A stretch of 64,000 nt of DNA from Megaustenia siamemsis (GCA_032433765.1 JAVIAB010000102.1:12428914-12492913); one strand, 5' to 3'. Counted from the first letter of the stretch, positions 1-11,354 are shown. Made by a program: numbers and translations. The notes: generated by a model from the sequence alone, not told the origin.

Positions 1-380
1 TTTCCATGCCATGACACCAAGCTATCCTGTATTTTCTATCTTTGTCCTCCGTGATCTCTCGTTCCCTGTGTTTTGCCAGTTGTAACCAAGTATTCCAACT
101 TTCACCTTCTCATGATGTGCCCGAAAAATGTTGATTGTTTCTTTTCTGATGTTTTTTAGGCGCTCCCTTTCTGTGCTGGCCTCTTTGAGAATTTCCTCAT
201 TGGTCTTTTTAGCTGTCTAGGGAACTTTCAACATTCTTCTGAGAAATCCCATCTCTGTAGCCTCTAATCGTCTTTTCGTTTGTTTGTCTACTGTATATGT
301 TTCGCTTTCATAGGTCAGGATTGGCTCTACATAGTTCCGATAAACTCTCTTTCGCACTTCTATAGAAATAGACTTGTTGC
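1..380 (-). mobile_element. LINE-A, 3' fragment (non-LTR retrotransposon)
   Basis: Reverse-strand translation gives the region after the reverse transcriptase of a non-LTR element: SISIEVRKRVYRNYVEPILT, then RRLEATEMGFLRRMLKVP. Other copies in this window continue PWTAKKTNEE. Here the Trp codon after VP is a TAG stop (complement of 217-219), so the reading frame is dead. The element runs off the left edge toward its 3' end. It matches copies near 6.4, 13.2, 34.8, 41.7 and 51.4 kb. The clade cannot be fixed from this part. Confidence 0.85.
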
Positions 381-403
381 GGTATGGCACATGATGATGA
401 TGA
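381..403 (+). mobile_element. Isolated LINE-A 3'-terminal tag
   Basis: The stretch GGTATGGCACATGATGATGA matches the last bases of LINE-A copies on the plus strand (compare 6868, 13543 and 35259). It abuts the 5' truncation point of the minus-strand LINE-A to its left, so two pieces of one family meet in opposite orientations. Confidence 0.5.
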
Positions 404-660
404 TACAAATAATATTTCTGAATAACTCCTGCCACAATCTCTTTATCCACAACTACATTATTTGTCAGCATTTACTGAACAGGAGATAGGAGCGAACAGT
501 TTGTTTGCCGTGTCGCTCAAACCATTGATTCTGTCTTCTACGTGTCCGTTCATGAGCCGTGTACATAGCGTGTTCCAGATAAATGTAACCGGAACCAGCT
601 CAATCGCTTCAAAAATTGAAGAAAAACAAATTAAATTAAAAAAAAAAAGATAACCGCACA
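404..660. other. Unassigned interval
   Basis: No family recognised. A 67-codon open frame on the minus strand (458-661) has fairly ordinary composition, but I do not recognise it and it has no flanking support. Ends in an A-rich run at 638-650. Confidence 0.4.
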
Positions 661-955
661 CACTTTGTTTTAGCGTAAAGGTAAATGTAAAGATAAAGGT
701 AAACGTAAAGGCAGAGGTAAAAGCAGAGGTAAAGGTAAAGGTAAAAGTAGAGGTAAAGGTAAAAGTAAAAGTAAAGGTAAAGGTAAAAGTAGAGGTAAAG
801 GTAAAAGTAGAGGTAAAGGTAAAAGTAAAGTTAAAGGTAAATGTAGAGGTAAAGGTAAAGGTAAAAGTAGAGGTAAAGGTAAATGTAAAGGTAACGGTAA
901 AGGTAAAGGTAAAATTAAGGTAAAAGTAAAGGTAAAAGTAAAGGTAAAGTATGAG
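661..955. repeat. (GGTAAA)-type hexamer/12-mer repeat
   Basis: Degenerate short-period array of GGTAAA, AGTAGA and AGTAAA units. It is purine-rich on the plus strand. The long leucine/proline open frame on the other strand is a by-product of the period. Confidence 0.9.
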
Positions 956-1094
956 ACATGAATGGGCGTCTTAGCAGGCGAGCTTCCACCCATATGTGTT
1001 CGACCGCCTATCCAGAAGGATGACAGCGTGTACCACCAAGGGAAAAGCCAGAGTAAAATAGCACTTAATGAGAGCCAATCTTCCATGCAAAAAC

Positions 1095-3606
1095 AGCACT
1101 AGATTATGATGAACACATAATCAAGAGAGAAAAACAGCAGACCATGATGATAACTTGAGATAAAGATAACAAGAGAGAAAAACAGCAGACCATGATGATA
1201 ACTTGAGATAAAGATAACAAGAGAGAAAAATAGCAGACCATGATGATAACTTGGGATAAAGATAACAAGAGAGAAAAACAGCAGACCATGATGATAACTT
1301 GAGATAAATATAACAAGAGAGAAAAACAGCAGACTATGGTGATAACTTGAGATAAAGATAACAAGAGAGAAAAACAGCAGACCATGATGATAACTTGAGA
1401 TAAAGATAACAAGAGAGAAAAACAGCAGACCATGATGATAACTTGAGATAAATATAACAAGAGAGAAAAAACAGCAGACTATGGTGATAACTTGAGATAA
1501 AGATAACAAGAAAGAAAAACAGCAGAGCATGATGATAACTTGAGATAAAGATAGCAAGAGAGAAAGACAGCAGACCATGATGATAACTTGAGATAAAGGT
1601 AACAAGAGAGAAAGACAGCAGACCATGATGATAACTTGAGATAAAGATAGCAAGAGAGAAAGACAGCAGACTACGATGATAACTTGAGATAAAGATAACA
1701 AGAGAGAAAAACAGCAGACCATGATGATAACTTGGGATAAAGATAGCAAGAGAGAAAAACAGCAGACCATGATGATAACTTGGGATAAAGATAACAAGAG
1801 AGAAAGACAGCAGACCATGATGATAACTTGAGATAAAGATAGCAAGAGAGAAAGACAGCAGACTACGATGATAACTTGAGATAAAGGTAACAAGAGAGAA
1901 AAACAGCAGACCATGATGCTAACTTGAGATAAAGATAACAAGAGAGAAAAACAGCAGACCATGATGATAACTTGGGATAAAGATAACAAGAGAGAAAGAC
2001 AGCAGACTACGATGATAACTTGAGATAAAGATAACAAGAGAGAAAAACAGCAGACCATGATGATAACTTGGGATAAAGATAACAAGAGAGAAAAACAGCA
2101 GACCATGATGCTAACTTGAGATAAAGATAACAAGAAAGAAAGACAGCAGACCATGATGATAACTTGAGATAAAGGTAACAAGAGAGAAAAACAGCAGACT
2201 GTGATGATAACTTGAGATAAAGATAACAAGAGAGAAAAACAGCAGACTATGATGATAACTTGAGATAAAGGTAACAAGAGAGAAAAACAGCAGACCATGA
2301 TGATAACTTGGGATAAAGATAACAAGAGAGAAAGACAGCAGACCATGATGATAACTTGAGATAAAGATAACAAGAGAGAAAGACAGCAGACTACGATGAT
2401 AACTTGAGATAAAGATAACAATAGAGAAAAACAGCAGACCATGATGATAACTTGGGATAAAGATAGCAAGAGAGAAAGACAGCAGACCATGATGATAACT
2501 TGAGATAAAGATAACAAGAAAGAAAAACAGCAGACCATGATGATAACTTGAGATAAAGATAACAATAGAGAAAGACAGCAGACCATGATGATAACTTGGG
2601 ATAAAGATAGCAAGAGAGAAAGACAGCAGACTACGATGATAACTTGAGATAAAGATAGCAAGAGAGAAAAACAGCAGACCATGATGATAACTTGGGATAA
2701 AGATAACAAGAGAGAAAAACAGCAGACCATGATGATAACTTGAGATAAAGATAACAATAGAGAAAGACAGCAGACCATGATGATAACTTGGGATAAAGAT
2801 AGCAAGAGAGAAAGACAGCAGACTACGATGATAACTTGAGATAAAGATAACAAGAGAGAAAAACAGCAGACCATGATGATAACTTGGGATAAAGATAACA
2901 AGAGAGAAAGACAGCAGACTACGATGATAACTTGAGATAAAGATAACAAGAGAGAAAAACAGCAGACCATGACGCTAACTTGAGATAAAGATAACAAGAG
3001 AGAAAGATAGCAGACTACGATGATAACTTGAGATAAAGATAACAAGAGAGAAAAACAGCAGACCATGATGATAACTTGAGATAAATATAACAAGAGAGAA
3101 AAACAGCAGACTATGATGATAACTTGAGATAAAGATAACAAGAGAGAAAAACAGCAGACCATGATGATAACTTGAGATAAAGGTAACAAGAGAGAAAAAC
3201 AGCAGACCATGATGATAACTTGGGATAAAGATAACAAGAGAGAAAAACAGCAGACCATGATGATAACTTGAGATAAAGGTAACAAGAGAGAAAGACAGCA
3301 GACTACGATGATAACTTGAGATAAAGATAACAAGAGAGAAAGACAGCAGACTACGATGATAACTTGAGATAAAGATAACAAGAGAGAAAGACAGCAGACT
3401 ACGATGATAACTTGAGATAAAGGTAACAAGAGAGAAAAACAGCAGACCATGATGATAACTTGAGATAAAGATAACAAGAGAGAAAGACAGCAGCCCATGA
3501 TGATAACTTGAGATAAAGATAACAAGAGAGAAAGACAGCAGCCCATGATGATAACTTGAGATAAAGATAACAAGAGAGAAAGACAGCAGACCATGATGAC
3601 TGATGA
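1095..3606. repeat. 48-bp minisatellite, about 52 copies
   Basis: Largest array in the window. Each unit contains CAGCAGACCATGATGATAAC followed by TTGAGATAAAGATAACAAGA. Recurrent variants (AAAAACAG/AAAGACAG, GATAAC/GATAGC, ACCATG/ACTACG) are shuffled between units. Since 48 is a multiple of three, an 831-codon frame stays open on the minus strand, reading MVCCFSLLLSLSQVII repeats. I treat that as a by-product: an indel shifts the period phase near the end and no coding context flanks it. Confidence 0.95.
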
Positions 3607-4319
3607 CTTACTAGGAACAAAGAAAAAAACTATACAGGAAAAGTAGAGATAGAGAGAACTTAATGTAAAAAAATCATGTCAGAATCTTCAAAAGTTAACA
3701 CCATCAACACACTACCAGTGAAATCTGACGTCACATATGGCCTGCATAACATCTCACGATATCTCTTTACTATAGGCGAGCTTCTCAATCTCAGTACAAG
3801 AGTAGATACTTACTTTCCTTGCCTCTCTTATCAATGCTTTTCTCAAGACACGGCATTTTGCGATGATTACGTAGGTATTAGAAATAACGAAATGCAACAT
3901 TCCTAATCAGTTTACATTTTCAGAAATGTAAAAAAAAAAAAAATTTAACAACTGAGCGGATTTGAAGAACTTAGCAACAACAAAGATATTGAAGAAGAAA
4001 CGCTAATGGAACATGAAGTGAGATTTAATTTACCAAGTAATTCTGCATTATCTGTAGCAAGACATTTGCCGTGACGCAATTAATCAGACGGTCGCAGAAA
4101 ATGTCTGCGTTTGTTGTTGCGGATTTAATCCCTTTCCGGAGGGAGTTCTACGCATGCGCTGTTTAGTTGCTATGTGGCGTTGCAGTTGCTATGTGGCGTT
4201 GACATGAGTTTTTATTACGAAAATACTAAAACAAACAAAAATGACCACATAGTGAATTGAATGGCATGCGGTCCCGTCCTTATTTTGAGATCGGTACGTT
4301 TTATCTATTCGGCCATAGT
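3607..4319. other. Unassigned interval
   Basis: No gene or element recognised. AT-rich, with a 19-bp tandem duplication (AGTTGCTATGTGGCGTTG) near 4164-4202. Confidence 0.5.
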
Positions 4320-4555
4320 CAACAATAGCAGCAACAACAACAACATCAGCAGTAACAACAGCAACAAGTTACAACGACAGCTACAACAAAAAAACCAGCA
4401 ACAAGAACAGCTACAAGTTACAACAACAATAGCAACAACATCAGCAACAATAGGCTACAACAACAGCTGCAGCAACAACAACAGCTACAGCATCAACAAC
4501 AGCCACAGCATTAACAATAGCTACAGCATTAACAACAGCTACAATTAAAACAGCA
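4320..4555. repeat. CAA/CAG trinucleotide-rich tract
   Basis: Imperfect run of ACA, GCA and CAG triplets. It yields an Asn/Ser/Gln-rich 95-codon frame (4261-4548), with no sign of a real gene around it. Confidence 0.85.
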
Positions 4556-4589
4556 ACAAAGTAAACTTTATTTTTCCCATAACAATCTT

Positions 4590-4915
4590 TCACTTAACAT
4601 TTCACATACTTTCAGTTAACAGTTAAAGCCTTTCAGTTAACATTTTACAGCCTTTCAGTTAATAGTTTACATATTTTCAGTTAACATCTTACAGCCTTTC
4701 ATTTAATATTTAAAGCCTTTCTTTTAACATTTGACAACATTTCAGTTAACATTTAACAGCCTTTCAGTTAATAGTTTCACAGATCTTCAGTTAACACTTT
4801 ACAGCCCTTCCGTTAATAGTTAAAACCTTTCAGTAAACATTTAAAGCCTTTCAGTTCACATTTTACAGCCTTTCAATTAAAATGTTACAGCCCTTCAGTT
4901 AACATTTTACAGCCG
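4590..4915. repeat. About 22-bp minisatellite, about 14 degenerate copies
   Basis: Unit CCTTTCAGTTAACATTTTAC with many substitutions. It ends exactly where the SINE-R copy begins. Confidence 0.85.
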
Positions 4916-4946
4916 TTGGAAGACCAAAGCCATCAAATCCGTAGTT

Positions 4947-5775
4947 TCTTCATGGTCTTACCCTCCCCTGGTCTCTGAGTGGTGAGATCCGGATAACGGC
5001 AAAAACAGGAACCCCGTGTGAAGTCGCGCACGTTAAAGAACTCTCTGCAGTTAAAAGTCAAAAAGAGCAGACTAAAATGGCCGCTGCTAAAATATTAAAC
5101 AACCTCTAGCAATGTCGAAAACAAAATGTATCGGGCCGAAATGTGCAGATATCGCGACTTCTCTACAAAATAACGACACGACGCATCCACGCCCATTTAT
5201 CGCTGAGAAAAGGAAGAATAGTTATAGCGACACGACGCATCCACGCCCATTTATCGCTGAGAAAAGAAAGAATAGTTATAGCGACACGACGCATCCATGC
5301 CCATTTATCGCTGAGAAAAGGAAGAATAGTTATAGCGACACGACGCATCCATGCCCATTTATCGCTGAGAAAAGGAAGAATAGTTATAGCGACACGACGC
5401 ATCCACGCCCATTTATCGCTGAGAAATAGAAGAATAGTTATAGTGACACGACGCATCCACGCCCATTTATCGCTGAGAAAAGGAAGAATAGTTATAGTGA
5501 CACGACGCATCCATGCCCATTTATCGCTGAGAAAAGGAAGAATAGTTATAGCGACACGACGCATCCATGCCCATTTATCGCTGAGAAAAGGAAGAATAGT
5601 TATAGTGACACGACGCATCCACGCCCATTTATCGCTGAGAAAAGGAAGAATAGTTATAGTGACACGACGCATCCACGCCCATTTATCGCTGAGAAAAGGA
5701 AGAATAGTTATAGTGACACGACGCATCCACGCCCATTTATCGCTGAGAAAAGGAAGAATAGTTCAATTGATAAAT
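4947..5775 (+). mobile_element. SINE-R copy 1, head missing
   Basis: Shares its order of blocks with 38560-38870 and, inverted, with 55735-56205: TACCCTCCCCTGGTCTCTGA, GTGAGATCCGGATAAC, CGCGCACGTTAAAGAA, AAAAGAGCAG, then GCGACACGACGCATCCACGC. The tRNA-like head seen at 56.3 kb is absent. The last block is amplified into the 54-bp array listed separately. The family assignment rests on these shared blocks, compared by eye. Confidence 0.75.
5163..5765. repeat. 54-bp array, about 11 copies, expanded from SINE-R
   Basis: Unit contains GACACGACGCATCCACGCCC and ATTTATCGCTGAGAAAAGGA. The same segment occurs once, diverged, in the SINE-R copy at about 38810-38850. Frames of 217 and 187 codons stay open on opposite strands because 54 is divisible by three. 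Confidence 0.93.
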
Positions 5776-5849
5776 AATTGTAGGAACGAAGAATGATACG
5801 GGGTGACATGATGCCCTGCACCTTCGGATGTAGTACATGATGATGATGT

Positions 5850-6890
5850 GAATGACAAATATGAAAAAAGAGTGTCAAATACTTTGACATAGTAATAACA
5901 TCAGATGGAAGATGTACTACAGAAATAAAAAAGCAGGATATATAGAGCCAATTCTTACATAGAAAAGGTCTCAGTCTGAATAGTAAGAACACAGAAGTAA
6001 TGGTCATATCGAAGAAACAATCATCACCATCATGCAACATAAAAATAAACAGGACAAATTTGAAACAAGTGCAACGCGTCAAATACTTGGGCACTATATT
6101 GAGTCATTGAGTTATTTGTGGGTTATCATCATTGCACTCCGAACATGTCCATAGGTGCTCAGATCCCCTCCTCAGCAATTCCCCCAGTGTCCAGCGACTG
6201 ACGACTCTAGTTCTATGTTGGTTGGTAAGTCTTCCTACACGGCCACTAAGTTTCTCATTTCTGGCTGTGCCCAACCTAACTCCCATTTCCATCATCCGAA
6301 GAAGTGACGTGGATCCGCGTCCGTCGAATGGGCACTATAATAACATCGAATGGAAGATGCACCACGGAAATAAAAAGCAGAATAGCTCAGGCATTTCAGA
6401 AAATTAAAATATCTTATGCAACAAATCTATGTCAATAGAAGTGAGAGAGAGATAGAGTTCATCGGTGCTATATAGAACCAATTATGACCTATGGTAGCGA
6501 ATCATGGACAGTAAACAAAGAAATGAAAAGACGATCACATTCAACAGAGATGGAATTTCTCTGAAGAATGTTGACAGTTCTAAGGAGAGCTAAAAAGACC
6601 AACGAGGAAATTCTCAAAGAGACCAACACAAAAATGCAGCTCCTAAAAAAGTTTAAAAATAACATTTTTCGGGCACATCATGAGAAGAGGAAAGCTGCAA
6701 TACTTGGTTACAATTGGCAAATTATAGGGAAACGGAGATCGCGGACGACAAATAGAGAAGATACTAGATAGATTGGTGTCATGGCAGAGAAAACAGTAAA
6801 TAACATAATTAATACGATGCGCTGTGGATTGAAGATTGTAGAAGGACATGATCGCCTTAGCCAACCAGTATGGCACGTGATGATCATATT
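5850..6890 (+). mobile_element. LINE-A, rearranged and interrupted
   Basis: Translated pieces include KINRTNLKQVQRVKYLGTI, the part after the RT catalytic core, then RRSHSTEMEFL and the 3' end GTATGGCACGTGATGATC. Near 5880-5975 the same RT segment appears a second time out of order, so the 5' part is rearranged. The element is split at 6099-6328 by a LINE-I tail with an 11-bp duplication of TGGGCACTATA (6088-6098 and 6329-6339). Many frameshifts and stops; inactive. Confidence 0.8.
6099..6328 (-). mobile_element. LINE-I 3' end inserted in LINE-A
   Basis: Minus-strand frame 6104-6295 encodes the C-terminus of an RNase-H-bearing LINE, with GVRLGTARNEKLSGRVGRL, then RGSEHLWTCSECNDDNP and a stop. 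The insert is bounded by the 11-bp duplication TGGGCACTATA, so it is a separate 5'-truncated retroposition event of about 230 bp. Its final HLW...CxxDD block is also seen at the end of SINE-R. Confidence 0.78.
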
Positions 6891-7493
6891 TGATAGGCCT
6901 ATGCTCTATCTTTCAACGGTGTATCTCGGGTCCAGATATGAAAGTAGCCAAACAGAACCTGAAATGAAATGTCCGGTAGATACCGGTTTCAGATCGTGCT
7001 GGTATCGATGCCACGATATGTAAAGCAAACACAGGAAATCATTTTTAAAAGATAGAATCGTGATGTCGATTTTTCAGGGAAAATTATCGGTCTGACCCGA
7101 AGGTCTTCAGCGGTCTACGTAACAAAAGATCGCAGACGCAATTGTTTGCGACAAGCGGTGTTCTGTGACGTCACACGTGAACAAAAGAGTGTGCTAAAGG
7201 CTGTGAAGTAGAATCAATAGGGAAAAGAAAATCACACAATAGCAAGGGAACAATTGATATACAATCAGAAAGAATTATCTCCCCGTTAGAAGAGAATATA
7301 AATTTGTTTAATTTGAGAATGAATAAACTGAACAATGCACTCGCCGTGCGCTCGATTCATTGAATGTAATCTACGTACAGAAGGTCTGGAAGACTCGTGA
7401 TAACGAGGTAGATCAATGCAGCAATTACCGAGGAGGGCGCCAGAGAATAAAATGGCGACGGAACTAAAATCATACACAAGTTATAATTCACAA
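6891..7493. other. Unassigned interval
   Basis: No gene or element recognised in about 600 bp between LINE-A and the next array. Contains CpG-bearing words such as GACGTCACACGTG near 7168. Confidence 0.45.
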
Positions 7494-8308
7494 AGGCAGA
7501 TGATTATAAACCAGCATTTTTGTGAAAGTCAAATGATTATAAACCAGCATTTTTGTGAAAGTCAAATGATTATAAACCAGCATTTTTGTGAAAGTCAAAT
7601 GATTGATTATAAACCAGTATTTTTGTGAAAGTCAAAATGATTTTAAAAAAATTTTTTTTTGAAAATCTAAATGATTATAAATCAACATTTTCGTGAAAGT
7701 CTAAATTATTATACACGGACACCATGGCAAAAATCAAATTATTATAGCCGGCTATTAATGTGAAAGCCAAATGATTATAAATAGTCGCCGCTGTGAAAGT
7801 CAAATGATTATAGACGGCCGCCACTGCAAAAATCAAAAGATTAAAGAGGCCGTTATAAGTGAAAGTCAAATGATTATACACGGCCAATATTGTGAAGGTC
7901 AAAAGATTGTAGACGGCCATTATTGTGAAAGCCAAATGATTATAGGCGACCATTATTGTGAACATCAAATGATTATAGACAACCATTATTTCGAAAGTCA
8001 AATAATTATAGACGGCCATTATTTTGAAAGTCAATTATAGACGACCATCACTGTGAAAGTCAAATGATTACAGACGGCCACCATTGCTAAAGTCAAATTA
8101 TTACAGACGGCCACCATTGCGAAAGTAAAATGATTATAGACGGCCAGCATTGCTAAAGTAAAATTATTACAGACGACCACCATTGCGAAAGTTAAATGAT
8201 TATAGACGGCCACCATTGCGAAAGTCAAATGATTATAGACGGCCAGCATTGTTAAAGTCAAATTATTACAGACGGCCACCATTGCGAAAGTTAAATTATC
8301 GTTGACAA
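7494..8308. repeat. 33-36-bp minisatellite, about 24 copies in two blocks
   Basis: Block one (7494-7640) is four near-identical units of GATTATAAACCAGCATTTTT plus GTGAAAGTCAAAT. Block two (to 8308) is older and diverged, with GATTATAGACGGCCACCATT plus GCGAAAGTCAAAT. The shared frame GATTATA...GAAAGTCAAAT shows common descent. Confidence 0.92.
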
Positions 8309-8419
8309 AGTTTACGTAAATTAAATAGATTTCTGACATAAATTTCCTTCTTCCTATCTCCTCTTTCCCTTGTGGGCTCCACGATAAAACCTATCTTCAT
8401 ATCAGGATCCTTTGGTTTA

Positions 8420-9147
8420 GGTCCGATCCATCCCCCCTTTAGTGTATGTCTTATCCATCCCCACTTTAGTGCATGTCCGATCCATCCCCGCTTTGGTGTA
8501 TGTCCGATCCATCCCCACTTTAGTGTATGTCCGATACATCCCCACTAATTTAGTGTATGTCCGATATATTCCCACTTTAGTGTATGTCGAATACATTCCC
8601 ACTTTAGTGTATGTCCGACTCATCCCCATTATAGTGTGTGTCCGATCCATCCCCCTTTAGTGTATGTCCGATATATCCCCACTTTAGTGTATGTCCGACA
8701 CACTCCCACTTTAGAGTATGTCCGATCCATCCCCATTTAGTGTGTGTCCGATCCATCCCCACTTTAGTGTGTGTCCGAACTATCCCCACGTTAGTGTATG
8801 TCCGATCCATCCCCACTTTAGTGTATGTCGAATACATTCCCACTTTAGTGTATGTCCGATCCATTCCCATTTTAGTGTGTGTCCGATCCATCCCCCCCCT
8901 TTTTAGTATGTGCCCGATCCATCCCCACTTTAGTGTGTGTCTGATCCATCCCCACTTTAGAGTATGTCCGATCCATCCCCACTTTAGTGTCCGAACTATC
9001 CCCACGTTAGTGTATGTCCGATCCATCCCCACTTTAGTATGTGCCCGATCCATCCCCACTTTAGTGTGTGTCCGATCCATCCCCACGTTAGTGTATGTCC
9101 GATCCATCCCCACTTTAGTGTATGTCCGATCCATCCCCACTTTCTAT
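8420..9147. repeat. 27-28-bp minisatellite, about 27 copies
   Basis: Unit TGTATGTCCGATCCATCCCC plus ACTTTAG, with length variants. Open frames on both strands come from the near-27 period. Confidence 0.93.
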
Positions 9148-9186
9148 TTATAATATGTTGTTCGATTGAATCCTGATCTTTTGTTT

Positions 9187-9285
9187 TCACATATATCTTT
9201 ATGTGTGATCTTTATGTATGATCTTTATGTATGATCTTTATGTATGATCTTTATGTATAATCTTTATGTATGATCTTGTCGTACC
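9187..9285. repeat. 13-bp array, about 7 copies
   Basis: Unit ATCTTTATGTATG, nearly perfect. Confidence 0.9.
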
Positions 9286-9344
9286 ATCTTATGTTCAGTC
9301 ATCATTTCAGTCTTTTAAAAAAAGGTCAATGAATTTAAGGAGAA

Positions 9345-9445
9345 ATGACAAAACAAAACAACAAAAATGATATGGTTACAGCCTTACACAGTATTGGAGA
9401 ACACAAAATCGAACGACGTTGCGACTCATTAAGCTTTAAGCAAGG
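9345..9445 (-). mobile_element. R4 dispersed element
   Basis: Reverse complement shares GAACGTTGTT, TTGTGTTCTCC and AAGCTTTAACCATA-like words with copies near 10.0, 10.7, 11.4 and 45.95 kb. It resembles retroposon tail sequences but has no coding part. Family unknown to me. Confidence 0.5.
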
Positions 9446-9494
9446 ATAATAAAAAACATATACACAGATATGTAAGTAAATACACTTAACATTA

Positions 9495-9985
9495 CAATGC
9501 ATTGGACTATTGTCCAATAAGGAAATAACTCTATAGGCAAAACAGGCACTCTACAATACAATCTTCATCCTAACGTTGTGCTATCAATGCCAGACCTGGA
9601 CCCTAGATGCAAGAACAATATGAAAAAAAAAAAACTCTGCCGAGACGAAATGTGTTAGGCGAATGACAGGAAACAGCCTGAGAGGCAAGATCAGAAATAA
9701 AGAACTGAGAAAAAAAAAAAACTAGGAATAACACTCTCCATAGAATATATAAAGAAACAACAGATAAAATGGTAGATCAAAACACAACACATCGATCCTT
9801 AATAATCGTTGCGAGAACACCAGACCCAAGGTCTGACCACTAAAGAGATAGATTGACGAAATATTAGAAGTACTAGGAAACATAACATCAGCAGAGGTGA
9901 ACAGAAGAGCAAAAGACCGCAAATTATATCTCCCCTTGACGCTGATAGGCAAATGCGGAAGCAAGGAAGAAGAATGTTTTGTTCA
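9495..9985 (+). mobile_element. LINE-E, 3' fragment
   Basis: Begins TTGGACTATTGTCCAATAAG and ends near GACGCTGATAGGCAAATGCGG. The best copy (15.6-16.4 kb) encodes LSNKEITLEALYKTIFIPTL and RTIRKLTTVEKKWVRRMSGN, typical of the region after a non-LTR reverse transcriptase. This copy is frameshifted throughout. Confidence 0.75.
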
Positions 9986-9994
9986 TTGTTCATG

Positions 9995-10060
9995 TTAAAG
10001 GCCTAATGAGACGCAACATCGTTCGATTTTGTGTTGTCCATTACTCGCGTAATGTAACAT
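9995..10060 (+). mobile_element. R4 dispersed element, short copy
   Basis: Contains GACGCAACATCGTTCGATTT then TGTGTTGTCCATTACTCGCG, matching the R4 pattern in the opposite orientation to 9345-9445. The two flank a LINE-E fragment. Confidence 0.4.
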
Positions 10061-10159
10061 ATTCATTGTTTTCTATTTATTTGTTTAAATTCTCCTTCAT
10101 AATCATCTTTACTACAGCTCTGCATTTTGATGTATTTCTATGCCGTATCCCTCATTGAA

Positions 10160-10433
10160 GGAGCCGCGATAGCTCAGTGGTTAGTGAACTGGACTACAAT
10201 GGACAAGGGGTAGGGTTCGATCCCAACCGACGGCTTCCGGGTTCACCCAGCCTTAAATGGGTACCGGATTTTTTTCTGGGAAAGTAAAGAAGCACGGACG
10301 TAATACCGACTGTGATTACCCCAATATTACCCCAAAAATCGTGTGCTGAAGGTCTGTAAAATATAGGGTCACTAACACCATATTTCCCTATACGCCACTT
10401 GGCGTGACGGGGTAATTTACTTTTTTTTTTTTT
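10160..10433 (+). mobile_element. SINE1, full length, tRNA-headed
   Basis: Starts GGAGCCGCGATAGCTCAGTG and has a tRNA-like head of about 80 nt, in which GGAGCCG can pair with CGGCTTCC and the T-arm reads GGGTTCGATCCC. A body follows (CACCCAGCCTTAAATGGGTA, TGTGCTGAAGGTCTGTAAAA) and a 3' palindrome ACGCCACTTGGCGT, then a T-rich end rather than poly-A. Bounded by the 12-bp duplication TCCCTCATTGAA (10148-10159 and 10436-10447). About a dozen whole or partial copies lie in this window, so this is a named-in-use dispersed family rather than a tRNA gene. Confidence 0.93.
10170..10224 (+). promoter_or_regulatory. Pol III internal promoter (A and B boxes) of SINE1
   Basis: A box TAGCTCAGTGGT at 10170-10181 (11 of 12 to TRGCNNAGYNGG) and B box GGTTCGATCCC at 10214-10224 (10 of 11 to GGTTCGANTCC). 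Spacing is normal for a type 2 promoter. Confidence 0.85.
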
Positions 10434-10599
10434 ACTCCCTCATTGAACGTATGTACCAGAGAAAGATGATTAACTTCGGATGGTCGCTGTATACATGAGG
10501 TGAGCTGTAAAACAGCCGAGGAAATTGACTAAGCTAAAACTACCCAAACCGTACTGACTTTAGTTAATCGTGTTAAAGACTATCCGGGGAGAATCAAAT

Positions 10600-10775
10600 A
10601 AATGCATACACATGAGAAGATGTAGTAAAGCTCATTGTAAGGAGAACTGATAAAAAAATAGATACATAGAAAAAAATAGAAAAAAACCGTATGGTTAAAG
10701 CTTTACGTAGTAAGTGGAGGACACAAATTAGAACAACGTTCCGGGTCAACAGGTCTTCAGCAGAAATATATATGT
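10600..10775 (-). mobile_element. R4 dispersed element
   Basis: Plus strand reads GGTTAAAGCTTTACGTAGTA, AGTGGAGGACACAAATTAGA, ACAACGTTCCGGGTCAAC. The reverse complement is the R4 consensus seen at 11355-11445. A (TA)-rich stretch follows to about 10815. Confidence 0.55.
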
Positions 10776-10929
10776 AAATTGTATACATATATATACATAT
10801 ATATATACATATCACAAACATAGATATGAATTTTAAAATTTTAAAAATAATAAATATCATAAAAACACAATTATCTTGATCTACAATGAGAAATACAAAT
10901 AAAATAAGAATCAAATGTCTTCCGTGTAT

Positions 10930-11230
10930 AGTGCTGTGAGTGCCCGTTTTACTTCTACAGTTATTTCCTTGTTACAAGAGGTAGGATAAAATCTCAACCG
11001 ATGGCTTCCGGTTCACCCAGCCTTTAATGGGTACCGGATTTTTTTTTCTGGAAAAGTAAAGCGGCGCAGGCGTAATATCGACCACATTACCCCAAAAATT
11101 CATGTGCCAAAGGTCTGTAAAATGTATGGTCACTAACACCATATTCCCTATACGCCACTTGGCGTGACGGGGTTACTTTACTTGTTTTTTTTTCATTTCC
11201 TTGTTGGACAATAGTCCAGTACACCGGGAA
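10930..11230 (-). mobile_element. LINE-E piece split by SINE1
   Basis: Plus strand GTTATTTCCTTGTT, then after the SINE1 TTCCTTGTTGGACAATAGTC, is the reverse complement of the LINE-E segment TTGTCCAACAAGGAAATAAC. Confidence 0.65.
10974..11194 (+). mobile_element. SINE1, 5'-truncated
   Basis: Begins at a decayed B-box region (GATAAAATCTCAACC) and lacks the A box, so it cannot use the internal promoter. Full body and 3' palindrome follow. Bounded by the 11-bp duplication ATTTCCTTGTT (10963-10973 and 11195-11205) inside LINE-E. Confidence 0.9.
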
Positions 11231-11354
11231 GACATTTTATTCTTATTTTATTGTTATTTCTCATTCTAGTTCGAAATTATTATGTCTTTATTATTAATTA
11301 TTATTTATTTTAAAAACATATATGTCTGTTGTGTGTTTGTTGTATGTTTGTTCC

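Noticed and set aside
661..955. Possible telomere-like repeat (GGTAAA)
   Set aside because: It does not match TTAGGG, is degenerate, and lies internally.
1099..3594. 831-codon open frame on the minus strand
   Set aside because: It follows the 48-bp period exactly, encodes a monotonous hydrophobic repeat, changes phase after an indel, and has no coding sequence around it.
4261..4548. Polyglutamine/asparagine protein gene
   Set aside because: The frame is a degenerate CAA/CAG tract with no conserved flank and no exon signals.
8420..9190. Overlapping 171-178-codon frames on both strands
   Set aside because: Open on both strands because the unit is near 27 bp and lacks stops. Not a gene.
10160..10240. 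Possible tRNA gene
   Set aside because: The A and B boxes are good, but the sequence recurs with a long shared body and target duplications, so it is the head of SINE1.
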